From Aphanomyces cochlioides (Eukaryota > Oomycota > Saprolegniomycetes > Saprolegniales > Verrucalvaceae): a DNA stretch of 64,000 nt. Position 1 is the first letter of the stretch; each line of letters starts with the position of its first letter. The stretch spans positions 1,178,001 to 1,242,000 of the forward strand of contig JAHQRK010000008.1 in the NCBI GenBank assembly GCA_019828595.1, written 5' to 3'. The translations under genes and the position numbers were made by a program. A model generated the notes under the pieces. The model was given only the letters and a program-made list of their open reading frames with translations, made no database searches and had not been told where the DNA came from. Of the stretch, positions 31,991 through 43,705 are shown piece after piece.

Positions 31991-34900
31991 TTGTAGTTGG
32001 AGTAACGTCGAATTTAAGTTCATAAAGTTAGCGATTTTCAATGCACAAGTAGGATAACCCTCATTAACGTAGCACTTTTTCATAATCTAAAGACACATCT
32101 AAAGCGGAGCTCGAGACAATTTACATCAGCCTCATTGAGTGGAATTTGAATCAAGATTATGAGCTATTTTTAGATTATTGTAGCCAATCAAATCGCTTTA
32201 TTTGTGCTCGTGAGACCTTTATCCCATTTCGTCAACTAAAGGTTTTACCCCTGTGCTGTTAAGATATTTTTGGATTCGCATCACTTTCTGAGGAAAGCAA
32301 TGGAAGCAATTAGTCTCAGACACGTTCCCCGCCGCTCATTCAAATGTTCGACTTGAAGGGGGAGGGGGATGGCTTTGACGATAATGCTACGCCCTGATAG
32401 AGTAATTTTTTCACTCTGAACTGTCCAGTCAAACCCTTTGGTGTTTTGGGTAGTATTTCTAACGTCTTCCCGTCGTTCGCTCCCTCGCCCCGACTTTCTT
32501 TGAGAGCGGCCCAGAGCAAAAGTTGAAGATTATTGTCAAGTTCGCTACTGCCATTCCCATCAAGGTTTCAATTTTCGTGGTCGGCTTCCACATCATGCTT
32601 ACGTCTTTTCTTGTGTTGAAACATATTGTTTGAGATTGATCGCAGGCGTCTTTGATATCCAAAACTACTGTAGAATTGTAATGGCAGTATTGACGACTTG
32701 TTGGTCGATCGAGAGGAGGGCAGAAGCTGAGCGGATCTGGTCCATAGCTTGTCCCAAGACTCAGGTTTATCCAGAAGCATTGCAGTCACTTGGCTGTAAT
32801 ATTCCTACCTATTGCCATCTTCGCAAAGTCATACGGTCGTTGAAAGCCTTGCCAACTGTTTAACTTGACCACAGGGAACACTTTTGTCTCCGCAGAGAGA
32901 GAGAGGAACGAGTTCAAGTGGGCTATCGATCGTATACTACGCCTGAGCAATTATGCCTCCATGGTTCTTGTTTAAGGAGTTGTCGTTCTTGCTCTTCCAC
33001 AAAGTGACTCTCGCTATCAGCTTTCTCTGCTCAACTATTGTGGGCTTTTCAGTGCCTTGGGACAAGTTTATAGACCAGATCCACTTCGTATCTGCTCAAT
33101 CCCTCGGTCGTCAAGGCACTGAACAAGAAGTATACATGTTAGCAATGAAAGTGGTGACAGCGATCCCTCAACAAATTCGTAGGGTGCCGTTCTCAACGCT
33201 GGGAGCAGACTTGGGATTGGCGTACGAGAGTCTGAAGGAGGGATTAACTGCACTGATTGAATGAGATCATGGCTGTGCAGCTGATTTAACGAGATATCAT
33301 TCAACAATTTTCGTTTGCCCCTGTACTCTCCTCTTCGCAGCGAGGTCAGGCGATGCCCAATGCGTCAAGCAATCGATGCAGTGGTTTGCTCTGACCTCCC
33401 TTGTCAAAACAGCATTCACGGAGTCAACGCTCACATCTCAATAAAGATCGTACTCGAATTTTTCAGTTATAGCCAATCATAAGCGCATAAATGAAATGGC
33501 GAAATATTATTGGCTGTAACTCATTTATTTCCCAAATTGCCTCTCGTCTCAATAATTCCTGCATTACTACCTTCTATGCTGCGAATGAAGAACCGACTGG
33601 ACTGGCAGCAACTATAGATCACGCAGTTGTTCAGTGCATCGTGTATTGTCATTGCCACGCTGCTACTTGGACTCTCCTCAGGGAAACAGACGACCGATTG
33701 AGGCTAAGTGATTACAAAAAGACGCCAACATTCTGTCAAAGACAGTGGTTGTTGTTGCCTTGCCCCCCCAAGATAAAATTTTCCTCACTCGGCAGTTTGC
33801 TGCCGCAATGTGCCGGTCTAGAAGGGGAAAGAGATACATATTATGGGCAATATGTTTGGCGGTGGTCGCAGTGCAACTTTACAAGCTAGATGTGGCATCG
33901 TGGCTGTGACTCGTAAACAACGCCTCCATCGAGGCAGTGGAGTTCTCTCAGCGTTGCTACTGTCATTCGTACACCGCTGCGCTTGGACTCCTAGGTCTCA
34001 TGCCATTAGTTTGCTAAAACCAAGCAAAACTTTAGCTTTGGTGAAATATATCACAGATGAAATGTCCCCCCGAGCTGGCTTGAGGGGGGGGAGCTAAAGC
34101 TGCAGTAGCTCGGAGTTGAATTCATGCAAACGAGAATGGATCTTGTTGGATGCTCCGACGTGGATATGGCTTCATTTCAAGCTATTGCGAAAGTGCGCCC
34201 AGACCGTAGTCGTTCCTGAAAACCTTCTGTGTGTTCATCGCCCGAATGCCTCCGCCTTTCAGAACGATCCACGACCAGTTTGTTGAAGGTGACGCTGACG
34301 TTGCAATCGGCATATTGATTCTCTCCACGGTCTGTTCCTTGTATTAGCCCAGCGGCGATGTTTACCTTTTCTTTTGCCAGCCATTACAAATTTTTCAACT
34401 TTTTCAACCATCGACCCGACCACTTGAACGCATCCCAAGATCTTGAGATGCGTACGACAGCTACAATTTTCAGCTAGACAATCCACATCCCTTTCCATGC
34501 ACACCATGGACTCTGGCTCAACTTTTCAGCGTCGTGGCCGCATTCGCATTGGAGGTCAAGCCGAACTTGCCACGGTGTCTACGTACTGTAGTTGGTCGGC
34601 ATCTCAGGACACAGGATTGTCAAGCCACGGTGTTGTTTGCCACCTTTGGTGCTTGGCTTGCGGTACAAACGGCAGACATGGGCGTCGTTGTCATGGACCG
34701 ACGTGGCCAGGGCTCGGCTGGATCAATTGCGATCAATGCCGGTCGAGTGGACCAATCCAAATCGGGGCTCTGTGGATGGTATACAAGGGTGATCAGGTCG
34801 TTGGATTGCGGGAGAAAAGGAGCATTCCGATGGTTTCCCAGCAGCTCCCACTCGGCAAAGATTGTCGCAATGGACACATCCTCTTGAATAATCCTCGAGT

Positions 34901-35388
34901 TGGTTTTCACGCAATCCAACTTGAAAATGTCGGCAGTTTATTGGAACAGCCTGGACAAGCAGGTGTGGTGGGACAACTCCAACCTTGATGACGAACAGGA
35001 GCTCAAAGATGCGCAAGCTCTCACTCTCATGACCTTCAGGACGCCATTACAGTGGATTTCACCGTCGTAGCTGCCGTTGGAATCCACCGAAGGACGCGGA
35101 AGTCGTCGATTTTGGTGCTGGGTCGGCTAGTCCAGTCCAAGGTTCCGAGTTGGAATCACCTTCATTGCATGACGAGAGAGCCACCCAAGAGAGAACCAAC
35201 CAACTAGGTTGGTTGGGTGCACTGTATTCTTCCTCTGTTGATGTCAAAGTGCTCTCTCTCTGTTCGTTCCGAGCATTGATTAGTTCTTCCGATCTCTCAT
35301 GAAAGAAGGCGAGAAATGGTGTTTTATAAGACTGGTCTTACGTCGAGCTAAATAAGGTGGGGGAAGGATCAAACGCTACGAGCTCTTT
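31991..35388. other. Long intergenic stretch, weak ORFs only
   Basis: AGCCAATCA motifs occur at about 32181 and 33471, the second paired with ATTGGCT at 33510. An ATG-initiated 103-codon ORF (32953-33264) has a hydrophobic N-terminus but no family. Another open stretch at 34497-34988, overlapped by a second frame (34534-34887), may be a gene relic. None is strong enough to call. Confidence 0.4.
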
Positions 35389-35853
35389 CTAGTTGAGTAG
35401 AAAGCCCAACGCCAAGCGCCGATCGTGTGGTTCACTGGCCGCTGGTGTGGTCGGGACTGCGGGTGTCGTGGTCGATTCCGTCGACGGGGCGATCGTTTGG
35501 AGCAAGTATTTCGGGTTGAGACCCGCCGCTTGTTGGAGTTTCTTGGCCTTGGCGCGGCGGTACTTTTCCCGCTGGCGTTGGCGTTCCTTGTCTCGGTTCT
35601 CCGCGTAGTGGTTTCGCAACTTCTCGAGCACTTTGTCCTTGTGCGATTCGTAGTATTCCTTGGAGCGCAACCGGTTGGTCAAAAGTTGTTCCGGCGTCAA
35701 GACGCGTTTCCGGCGTGGCGTCGACGCCGCCGCGGGCGTGTTTTCAATCGACCACTGCTGACTGTGGCTCATCTTCGAAAGCGCAAATTGCAAACTGAGT
35801 TGAGCCATTCGACCAAACGCTGGTTTGTCAAAACAGTCATCCATGCCCAACAT
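35389..35853 (-). CDS. Basic helical protein with YYExxKDKVxEK-type repeats
   Basis: A 154-residue ORF, ATG at 35853. The N-terminal 45 residues are mixed polar. Residues about 47-110 form a very basic helix (TPRRKRVLTPEQL, RLRSKEYYESHKDKVLEKL, NHYAENRDKERQRQREKYR) with a period near ten residues, resembling YYEKNKEKILEK-type repeats found in many uncharacterised proteins. The C-terminal tail is Thr/Pro/Ala-rich and probably disordered. It lacks the leucine zipper of a bZIP factor. The basic region could bind nucleic acid (inference). GC-rich coding bias contrasts with the AT-rich surroundings, which supports a real gene. Confidence 0.6.
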   Translation of the reverse strand: MLGMDDCFDKPAFGRMAQLSLQFALSKMSHSQQWSIENTPAAASTPRRKRVLTPEQLLTNRLRSKEYYESHKDKVLEKLRNHYAENRDKERQRQREKYRRAKAKKLQQAAGLNPKYLLQTIAPSTESTTTPAVPTTPAASEPHDRRLALGFLLN

Positions 35854-38527
35854 TCTTCGTGCGACACGCTCATGTCAACTCTACTATGGCCGCGCACAAG
35901 GAAACAATGCAGTGGCCGTGACACTTTGAAAATGTTCCGTGATGGCCTTCCGATGGCGATAGCTAGCGTACCTCTCGAGGCTATACAAGCTTGAGAAAGA
36001 GCTCGCTTGGCGTGTGGCGAGAGAGTTTAAAGTGCGCTGACACCAACGTCAGAGCGGGCGGTGTGCATTGGAGGTGAAACAGATGCAATGGTGGAAATCG
36101 AGCGTGTAATTCACTGCATCGTTGAGGTGAAAAATCAAAGCGAGAGAGGGACTTGGCAGGATGGGAAACATGCCAAAACCACTCAATGATTTGCTGTCCT
36201 GTCGTCGTTCAGTAAACTTGTCCAGCGTTCAAGAAAGACGCACTCGTAGCATCTCGTCGACACGACCACTTGGTCCGACCACTCAGCTTTTCCAGGCGGT
36301 GGTGGGGTTGTAGAGGAGATGGCGTAGAGATCAAGCTAGCTGCTGCCAAGGAGGAGGCGGCATGCGCTCGTGGTCGATGGGTGATGAGTAAAGCAAGAGG
36401 TTCAACCACATGGCCACACGTCTACGAAATCGTCTCTTCTCACGGCGCCGACGGGACATTTTGTAAACAAAGTGCAAATTGCACTGGCGACCACCGAATC
36501 TCGACACCCGATTTGCCCTTCATTGCATCTGGCGGCGGTGGTTTTGAATTGGGTTGTTTGCGGCCGATTATTCAACAAAGGATGTGACATTCAAAGCTCC
36601 GAAAAGCCCCTCAACGTCATGGGAACTTTGACGCCCGCCGTCGTGGTGCAAAGTATGACTCACACAATCCACACGCGTGGATTATTCCAAGACACGCAGT
36701 CCATAGACATCGTCTTTCCCTCTGCATGGAGCTACAGAAGAGCCTTCATAGAGGACGCCTCAGAGGCTCCAAGCAGTACGAATTTCACGCAAGCTGCATG
36801 GACTCCCTGCCAATGTGACAGACTGTGCCCCATCTTTGCCATTGCGACAAAGCGTCGAGAAGAAAAGTGCTGGAAAAGTGCCATGTAGTATCCTAAACTA
36901 ATAAAATATAGTCAACATGTATTACTTTTTTGTTATCTATATCTATGGAGGGTATGTAAGCTTAAAAAATACGCAATTTAAATGACAGATTTGAAACAAT
37001 GACATTGTTGTCGCATGGTCCAACCTCGGACTGTTGAGCGTTGGGGATCGAGCCCAGTGGTTTTTCTTCTCATGGCTCCCCACTCCTTCCGAGGCGTGGT
37101 CTCTCGTTGGCGTATGCCAGATGCACTTGCTGCGACGCACCCATTGGGCTGCCGAGTACAAGGTGACGAAAATTTTACAACCTTGACGATCGACAGGTTT
37201 ACAACTGAACACTTACGGCGCCTCTCAAGTGCGTCAATCTGCACAACAAGCTCGACGTGAACACGGTTTGAGAGTTTCTCCGAGCTTCAATGAAATTCAT
37301 TGTCGCCATGGCCAATGGAAAGTTCAAAGTTTGTGCTTCTGGGCTTAGAGTGAAGATTTTGGTATTCAAATGTTGGTTGCTTTGACTCATAAAGTCAAAT
37401 TTGGTGGCGGCCACCTGGTCTTGGGTTGCGCCCAGATGGCCATACAAGAACAACGAGGGCACGAATTGGACGTAGGGACAGGAGGCTTGCTGGTTTGTGG
37501 CTCGGAATGATCATGTTGGAAGTTTAAGAGGCCACTGAAGAATGCTGGCTGGCTGGCATGGACTACAGTCAAGTTCATGGCGAATCTATGGAACGCCCAT
37601 GTGCAATTTTGTTTGAAATGACGGCGTTGGACTTTGTAGTGGCACTCCAAGATGTGGCTCCAACGCTGGCTGCGGCTGTCTTGGGCCAATCGAGTCATCA
37701 CAAGTGTCCAAGCGTCAGCGCGTCAGGTGCGCGCACTTGCTCTGTCGTTACCAATCGATCTGGTCCTTCCATGTCGATTGGAAGATTCGCAGGGTAACTC
37801 TGGATGAACTGTGAAAGAATTTGTTTGTGTAAAGCTCGACAGACTGTCGGATACCAAACACACAGCTGAGTTTGACGAGTGTCTTGCCTGCAACGAAGCA
37901 ACGACAGGTGACGCTTTGTCATGTCGCCGCGCTGTTGTGAAATTTCAAGACTTGCATATGCCTCCTGTCTGGAGTACTGCAGCATGATAGGTTGTGTCGT
38001 TCTCCTACAGGCGAGAACAAGCACTGGCTTTGTCAACGCCGGTGGTATGCCGTCGTCGTCGTCGTTGTACTTCTATGTCGACGTTCAGGTACAAAGACCG
38101 GTGTTAGAGGAGTCAAGGGGTTTGAACGACCAAAGTCTGTCGCCTTGAATGCATGCAGGGACAAATGTACTCGTTGAAATGCCATGTGAAATGGAAATCC
38201 AGTAGAGAAATTGCGCACAGAGTCAGTCGTGCACATCCTTTTCAGCCTTGAAAAAGAGCAAACGACGAGCATAAGGTTAGTCCATGTGACAAGATGTGTA
38301 CTACGTACTACCGTATCAGTCATATTATCTCACCAGCATTCATGTCTCACCGCGAGGCAAAAGTTCATAACTATATATTTCAATATTGATACCTACATAC
38401 TAAATTGTGCGGGGGGTCAAAATCGAATCTATTCGGCTGAATCTATTCGAAATGTATTAGCCAATCATCATCGAGAGTTTTCTCAACACAAAGAAACAAG
38501 ACTTTCAAGAAACACAGACCCACATTG
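35854..38527. other. Long intergenic stretch, no supported gene
   Basis: Many short ORFs on both strands without motifs. From about 38330 it becomes AT-rich, with an AGCCAATCATCATCG motif at 38459, and leads into the Tc1-type element. Confidence 0.4.
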
Positions 38528-39681
38528 ATGGCATCGGTTGACGAAGAAGTACGGCGGCACCATGCCTCTCTCGAAACACAGTATTCCACGCCCTGTATGG
38601 GTACTACAACTTGAGGCTGTCAAAGAAGCGTCTTGCAGAAATTTATGGGAAACACAAGAACACCATTGCAAGTTGGATCAAACGGTACAACGATACTCGA
38701 GATTACCAAAGAATATCTCGTCTTCCGCCGTCAAAGTTCTCGACTGAGCAAAAACAATGGTTTTTGGACTTCTATGCAAGACATCCCGTCGCATTTTTGG
38801 ATGAAGCACAGCACGAGTTTCAAAATCAATTCGAAAAGACGATTTCAGTCGCCACGATCTGGAGAACTCTCGAGCGTGCGGGTCTCACTTACAAAGTCCT
38901 TGAAAGACGAGCAATGAATATCAAAGACGAAGATATTGCGCGCTTTATGCTTGAAATCCAGTCGTTGAAATGGGGACATATGAACATCCAGTTCTTGGAC
39001 GAAGTGAGTTTTGATAACAAAGGTATGCTCCGAAATCGTGGATATTCAATGAAGGGCCAAAAACTCGCGTTCCGTGACGAGTTTAATCGAAAGCCTCGAG
39101 TGTCACTGCTGTGCTTCATCAATATGGATAGTTTAGTTGAAACCTTTTCTACGGATGGAACGTTTGACAGAACGACTTTCGTCGACTGTTGTCGAGAGCA
39201 CGCTCACTCTGGTAAATCTGTCCGTCAATACCCTGGTCCAGGCTCTATTTGGATCTTAGACGGCGCGAAAATACACTGCCACTACGACATTGTTTACTAT
39301 TTGCGGTCTTTGGGTATCGTCCCCATTTTCTTACCTGCTTATTGCCCATTCTATAATCCCATTGAGATTCTCTTTGGCTTGACCAAGAGAGCATTCAAAC
39401 GAAAGTACTGGGAAGGCAACAATGAGACGTTGGCCGAAGCTGTGGCTTTGATTCTGCAAGATTTCTATTGCTTTGACATGACTCGGATATTTGATCATTG
39501 TGGATGGAAAGAAACTGGCGTTTTTTACCCCACTGGACCTCTCACGCATGACACATTGTCAATATCGGGCTATACCCACAGCCTGGAGCAATTGTCCGAC
39601 TTCAGAGAACGAGAAGATCTTGATGATGAGAACAATGTGGAAGTTAAAAACAATAATGCATTAATAAAGGCCACCAATTAA
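38528..39681 (+). CDS. Tc1/IS630-type transposase (DD34E), near intact
   Basis: One open frame of 356 codons (38611-39681) encodes the protein from a helix-turn-helix (SKKRLAEIYGKHKNTIASWIKRY) to the end. Counting from 38611, the catalytic residues are Asp130 (QFLDEVSF), Asp217 (WILDGAKIH) and Glu252 (PFYNPIEILFG), with 34 residues between the last two, the Tc1 spacing. The frame has no ATG at its start. The homologous start is probably ATG 38528 (MASVDEEVRRHH), one base out of frame, so a single indel near 38580 blocks full-length translation unless it is an assembly error. Such enzymes move their element into TA sites. Terminal inverted repeats were not resolved. The Asp/Glu triad is complete, so the element may have been active recently. 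Confidence 0.85.
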
Positions 39682-39685
39682 AAAA

Positions 39686-40768
39686 CTACGCCCCATGGTC
39701 AACATCGTCTCGACGAGGAATAGCTCGTAAAGCCGCTAATACACGAGTGTCGTCTGGGTTTATCATCGTATCTTTACCAAATGACCGTACAAGTTCCATT
39801 TGGGTCTTGACCATGTGACGTAGCGCAGTCAATTCACTGCCAAGGAGTAAAAATCGACGCTCGAATTTCTCCAGTTCGTCGTCAAAAACTCTCGCCAAAT
39901 TGAAAGCCATTTTCACACTCTTGATCAACCGTGCTCTATGCATTTCAGCTGAATTTGACACAGCGCAAAACCCACCGATGAGACTTGTGGGTGGACCTTC
40001 TTTAATCATGGCAAGGCGTTGGTGGATAGGCTTTTTCGCTCGTGCAATGACCACTGCTCATAATCGCCACGAAATTTCTTGAGCAGAAATGAGGTGCGCC
40101 CACTCCGATATTAAAGTCTCCATAATTTCATGAATTTGAGCCTCAGACGCAGCCCTGCCCGATCAACTTAACTGGGTCTGAGGCACTGTGCTTCAAATTG
40201 CACTAGATTGGGGTTTGAAACAAGCGCGGTGTCATACTTGTATGCCGACAGCACAAACGTTTTGTTGGCATACTTCAAAATATATGCACGGATGCTGGTC
40301 ACTTTGAAATGATTTCAATTGCTTGGTGTCCAATCGCAACGAAAACCGTTTGCTAAATTCGTTGATTGTTGGGTCATCTTCGCAAGAGGACCATTCGGGA
40401 ATCTCATGATCACGATTGCAGATAGCCAAGTTTTCAAAATGTCGAGTGTACCGGTGCCAAAGAGTTTCCTTCACCTCGCTCCAGGAATCGCATTCAATTG
40501 TAAGTGTTCCAAGATATCTTGACTTCTCGAGATGCTGGTTGACAGTGTCTTTCAACCTGACGTCCATTGTGAACTTGATCCGATGAACTTGATGGCTTGG
40601 TAAATCTTCCTTTTCCTCAACATCATCGTGAGACTTTTGTGACCCCGAGCGGAGTCGGTATTGAGAGTAGCGCTGTGACGAGTCTTGGGATGTAGCGATC
40701 AATGGACTGTGCTCCCGAGATAATGGACGGCGATCAATTTGCTGGGGAGGGAGAGGACTTCGCACCAT
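39686..40768 (-). pseudogene. Accessory ORF convergent with Tc1-type transposase
   Basis: On the - strand, five bases past the transposase stop, a second coding unit runs in two parts. Part 1 (40768-40232) has a basic, Ser/Arg-rich start and then a folded-looking region (VHRIKFTMDVRLKD, TLTIECDSWSEVKETLWHRY, FEVCQQNVCAVGIQ). A GTATGA donor is near 40240. Part 2, about 40150-39686, has IHEIMETLISEWAHLISAQ, an in-frame TGA, then ARAKKPIHQRLAMIKEG and a helical C-terminus. I do not recognise the protein. Its tight tail-to-tail packing with the transposase suggests that both belong to one element. It may be the element's second gene or a captured host gene. Confidence 0.5.
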
Positions 40769-41583
40769 GCCGTGAGCTTTTGTATCAAGTTGTGGTCCCG
40801 TTCTTACTTCTTACCATGAAACTTTATATTGATTTTCACAGTTGATAGCTGTGAATACTTCAAATTCCGGTCAATTTTGGCCCAAAAATACAAATTGTGA
40901 AAAAGACAACATCAGATTAAAATATTGAAACAAAAAGTATATTAATTGTAAGGACTCGATATTTCCAGAGTGCCAAATTATCCCATAACAATTTGACGCT
41001 TGACCACGAGAGCACGTGTTGAATGATTTCCCAACGACTTTCCTACGAACATTCATTGGCTAAACGATGCCGCCATGGGATCACATCAAGAACAATTCGA
41101 TCTCATTTTTGTTCTCAGCAAAATATGGAATGTCTTGGGTGCGAAAGAAATTGGAATTGGATCAAGATGGACTCCACGTCAAAGTGACCAACAATTCTCG
41201 ACCATCATTCAGTCTGGTATGTCAACACTGCATACATTCCGGTACGGAATGTATGGGATTCGTTCAACGTACATACATTCTTTAAGTACAAGCTACACTC
41301 CTTCCCTGAAGCCTCCTGATAGCGTCGCATGAAGAACTCAGTTGTCCAAATTTTATATACCGACTAACTTGTATCTAGTGTGGTTTGTCGCGTCATTGCA
41401 ACTCAAACAAACGATCGTAAGGTCGAAAATCAATCATTTTGATGGAATTGTTGGAACGTTCCCTGGATTTTCGGTTGGAACTCTATGTACACACATTCTC
41501 TAGCCTTTGGAGTGTATGCACATTGACACCAGCAGTTTCGCCACGACGTTCTGGCATGATGCCAATTCACTTTTCAACTTGCC
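40769..41583. other. Intergenic, AT-rich element flank then gene leader
   Basis: 40861-40910 resembles 3961-4010 (shared AAAAATACAAATT and GTGAAAAAGACAA blocks) and may mark an element end. No gene is supported. Confidence 0.4.
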
Positions 41584-41943
41584 ATGTTCCGCAACTCCAA
41601 GAAACCATCGTCGACCTCCACCTCTCTCACTCATAAAGTGTCTGGATGGTTCAAAACCATTGCCACGGGATCCAAATGTACATGCCCAAAGCACAAACCA
41701 GTCAAGGCGCCAAAGAAGCCAAAGAAGATGTACCACGAACCCATCAAGATGCCTCGCAAGTACGACGACGAGAAAAAGCTCTACTCGTATGTGGGTGGCG
41801 AGCGAGTGCCATATATTCCAGCCCAGAACTCCCAACTTCGAGAAGCGAGGCGGTCATTTGATCCGATCGAGGAAACGACTCCACTCTGTGCATACTGCCA
41901 GTCGAAACACCATTCTTCCGACAGTGGTGACGAGGACTACTAG
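41584..41943 (+). CDS. Small unknown protein, family X member 2
   Basis: A 119-residue single-exon protein, ATG at 41584. The N-terminus is Ser/Thr-rich, then VSGWFKTI and CTCPKHKPVKAPKKPKK (Cys-x-Cys and a strongly basic stretch). The core follows with PIKMPRKYD and VGGERVPYIP, then LCAYCQSKHH with Cys-x2-Cys and an acidic end. It shares this order of motifs with 31595-31990, although overall identity is low. Both are short, soluble-looking and lack targeting signals. Possible roles such as a small metal- or protein-binding adaptor are guesses only. Confidence 0.75.
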   Translation: MFRNSKKPSSTSTSLTHKVSGWFKTIATGSKCTCPKHKPVKAPKKPKKMYHEPIKMPRKYDDEKKLYSYVGGERVPYIPAQNSQLREARRSFDPIEETTPLCAYCQSKHHSSDSGDEDY

Positions 41944-42420
41944 ACTGTTATCATAATCGAGCCAAGCTATTTATCACTTTGATTGCCTTGTACAACAAAT
42001 TGTTGTCATTGAAGTCGTCCAGGTTGGGGTCTTATCGAGAAAGCACAGACCACCTTGAAACAGGAACGATACAATACCAAGCTGTACATTTGCAACTGTT
42101 TCCTGGGGTTGGTCGAGTGTTGTTTATTTTGTGGCATATAGAGGCTTTACCGTGCAAACAGGAGCAAGTGGTGAACTCCCAGATCCAAATCTGTCGTCTG
42201 TTCGTTGGATTGTTTGTTGCATTGAAAAATCAATTATTTCGTTTTTTGAAACTATATTTTATAGTAAATCCAAGTATATTTCAAATATTGAAGAAAATTC
42301 ATTGATAATTGTTTGTCCAATTAAAATGAATTATTTTTATTATTTTTTATTAGCTATAATTCGACCAATCATTGCTTCGGATCAATCACCTCACGATTGG
42401 TTTCAAACAAATCAAAGAAG

Positions 42421-42885
42421 ATGGCGAAAGCGGTGGTGACTCTGTACGGCAGCGAAGGCCAAGTGTTTGGCTCCCTTGTGCTTTCCCAAGCTAACGAAGA
42501 TGCCAAGACGATCATCGCTGGCTCCTTGAAGGGCCTCTCTGCTGGAAAGCATGCTATCCACATCAACGTCTTTGGCGACGTGACCAACGGCGGTGCTTCC
42601 ACCGGTGGCGTCTTCAACCCATTCGGCAAGAGCCACGGCGCCCCTGATGACGAAGAACGCCGCGTGGGCTCGCTTGGCAACATTCAAGTCGACGACGAAG
42701 GCAATGCCAAGGTGAATATTGAAGATCCATTGCTCAAACTCATTGGCCCTCATTCTGTTATCGGTCGTTCGTTGGTTATCCACGAAAACGAAGACGATTT
42801 GGGCAAGGGTGGTCATGAATTGAGCTTGCAAAACGGAAATGCTGGTCCCATCAAGGCTTTTGGTGTGATTGGTATTTCTGCTTAA
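42421..42885 (+). CDS. Cu/Zn superoxide dismutase-like protein lacking most metal ligands
   Basis: A 154-residue protein, the same length as human SOD1 and alignable end to end. It keeps VFGDVTNGG, FNPFGKSHGAPDDEE, HSVIGRSLVIHE, DDLGKGG, GNAG and GVIGI. In human SOD1 numbering, His46, His71 and His120 remain. His48 is Asn (HAIHIN), bridging His63 is Val (GGVFNP), His80 is Arg and Asp83 is Ser (EERRVGSLGN). Cys57 is Gly, Cys146 is Phe and Arg143 is replaced. Four of seven ligands and the disulphide are gone, so it should not bind the Cu/Zn pair or dismutate superoxide. The frame is clean with no signal peptide, which argues for a selected pseudoenzyme rather than a dead gene. Its role is unknown. 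Confidence 0.93.
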   Translation: MAKAVVTLYGSEGQVFGSLVLSQANEDAKTIIAGSLKGLSAGKHAIHINVFGDVTNGGASTGGVFNPFGKSHGAPDDEERRVGSLGNIQVDDEGNAKVNIEDPLLKLIGPHSVIGRSLVIHENEDDLGKGGHELSLQNGNAGPIKAFGVIGISA

Positions 42886-43689
42886 ATACAATTTGTCGAG
42901 CGACTTGGCTGTTTCCCGTAAACCAAACACTCGATGGCTCGGTTTCAATATCTCAGTCAGGCTCATGGACACATTAGAACAACGCTTTGACATACTTGGT
43001 GAAATAATCATCATGTGTCTCTCGGGCATTCGCTTCGTCTGACTAGATCCTTCTGGGATCGACAGATTATGGCTCAATCTTGCACATTTTGGGGTTCTTT
43101 ATCACTCTTTCGCTATGAGTGCACACCACATAGTACCAACTTTGACTCGGCGATATCTCTCTCAGCTTTTGGCTTCAAATGTCAAAGAGGGCTGCGCATT
43201 GATCTATCGTCCAGAAGGGTTTTATTCCTATGGCATAGCATGTACATACTCAACAATTGAAGAGCCCCGACGAAAAACCACCCTTTGGGTGAGTACAAGG
43301 ACACCCTGGTATCTTGTGAGCTGCACTTCTTGACACACAGCTCAAAGCTTCCATTGGAAATCCATGGAGTCATCCTCCTTAATAATACGGACAGTGTAGT
43401 GATTTACACGATATCAACCGGTCGATGCGCGTATATCGGTCGCCAAGTGCGACAACTCTCGTGTCGTTGAAAACGGTGGATATCTTTAAAAACCACCAAG
43501 AAAAAAATGGGGCTGGAGTCATTTTCTACGCCCCACACAACCTTGTCACCTCTTGCAAGCACAGCTAGATAATGGAGTCGGGGAACCCCTGCTACTGAGG
43601 TTAAACACCAAGCGTTCAAGCACGGTGACGGGAAATATCCTACGAGTTTCGAAAAAAATTCCTAGTGTAAACAAATTATAAAAATAACG
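42886..43689. other. Intergenic
   Basis: No supported gene. The right part is the former 5' flank of the tRNA-Asn gene, now separated from it by the LINE insertion. Confidence 0.45.
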
Positions 43690-43705
43690 AGTCCTCTATA
43701 GCTCA
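43690..43705 (+). repeat. Left target-site duplication (first part of tRNA-Asn)
   Basis: AGTCCTCTATAGCTCA is identical to 45481-45496, the start of the intact tRNA-Asn gene. It lies exactly left of the LINE fragment and is the left 16-bp target duplication. Confidence 0.8.

Noticed and set aside
32953..33264. 103-codon ORF
   Set aside because: ATG start but no recognisable motif, and it lies in gene-poor decayed DNA.
34497..34988. Cys/Trp-rich ORF that looked like a zinc finger
   Set aside because: Cysteine spacing is irregular and another frame is equally open; no homologous pattern recalled.
35389..35853. bZIP transcription factor
   Set aside because: A basic region is present but there is no leucine heptad zipper.
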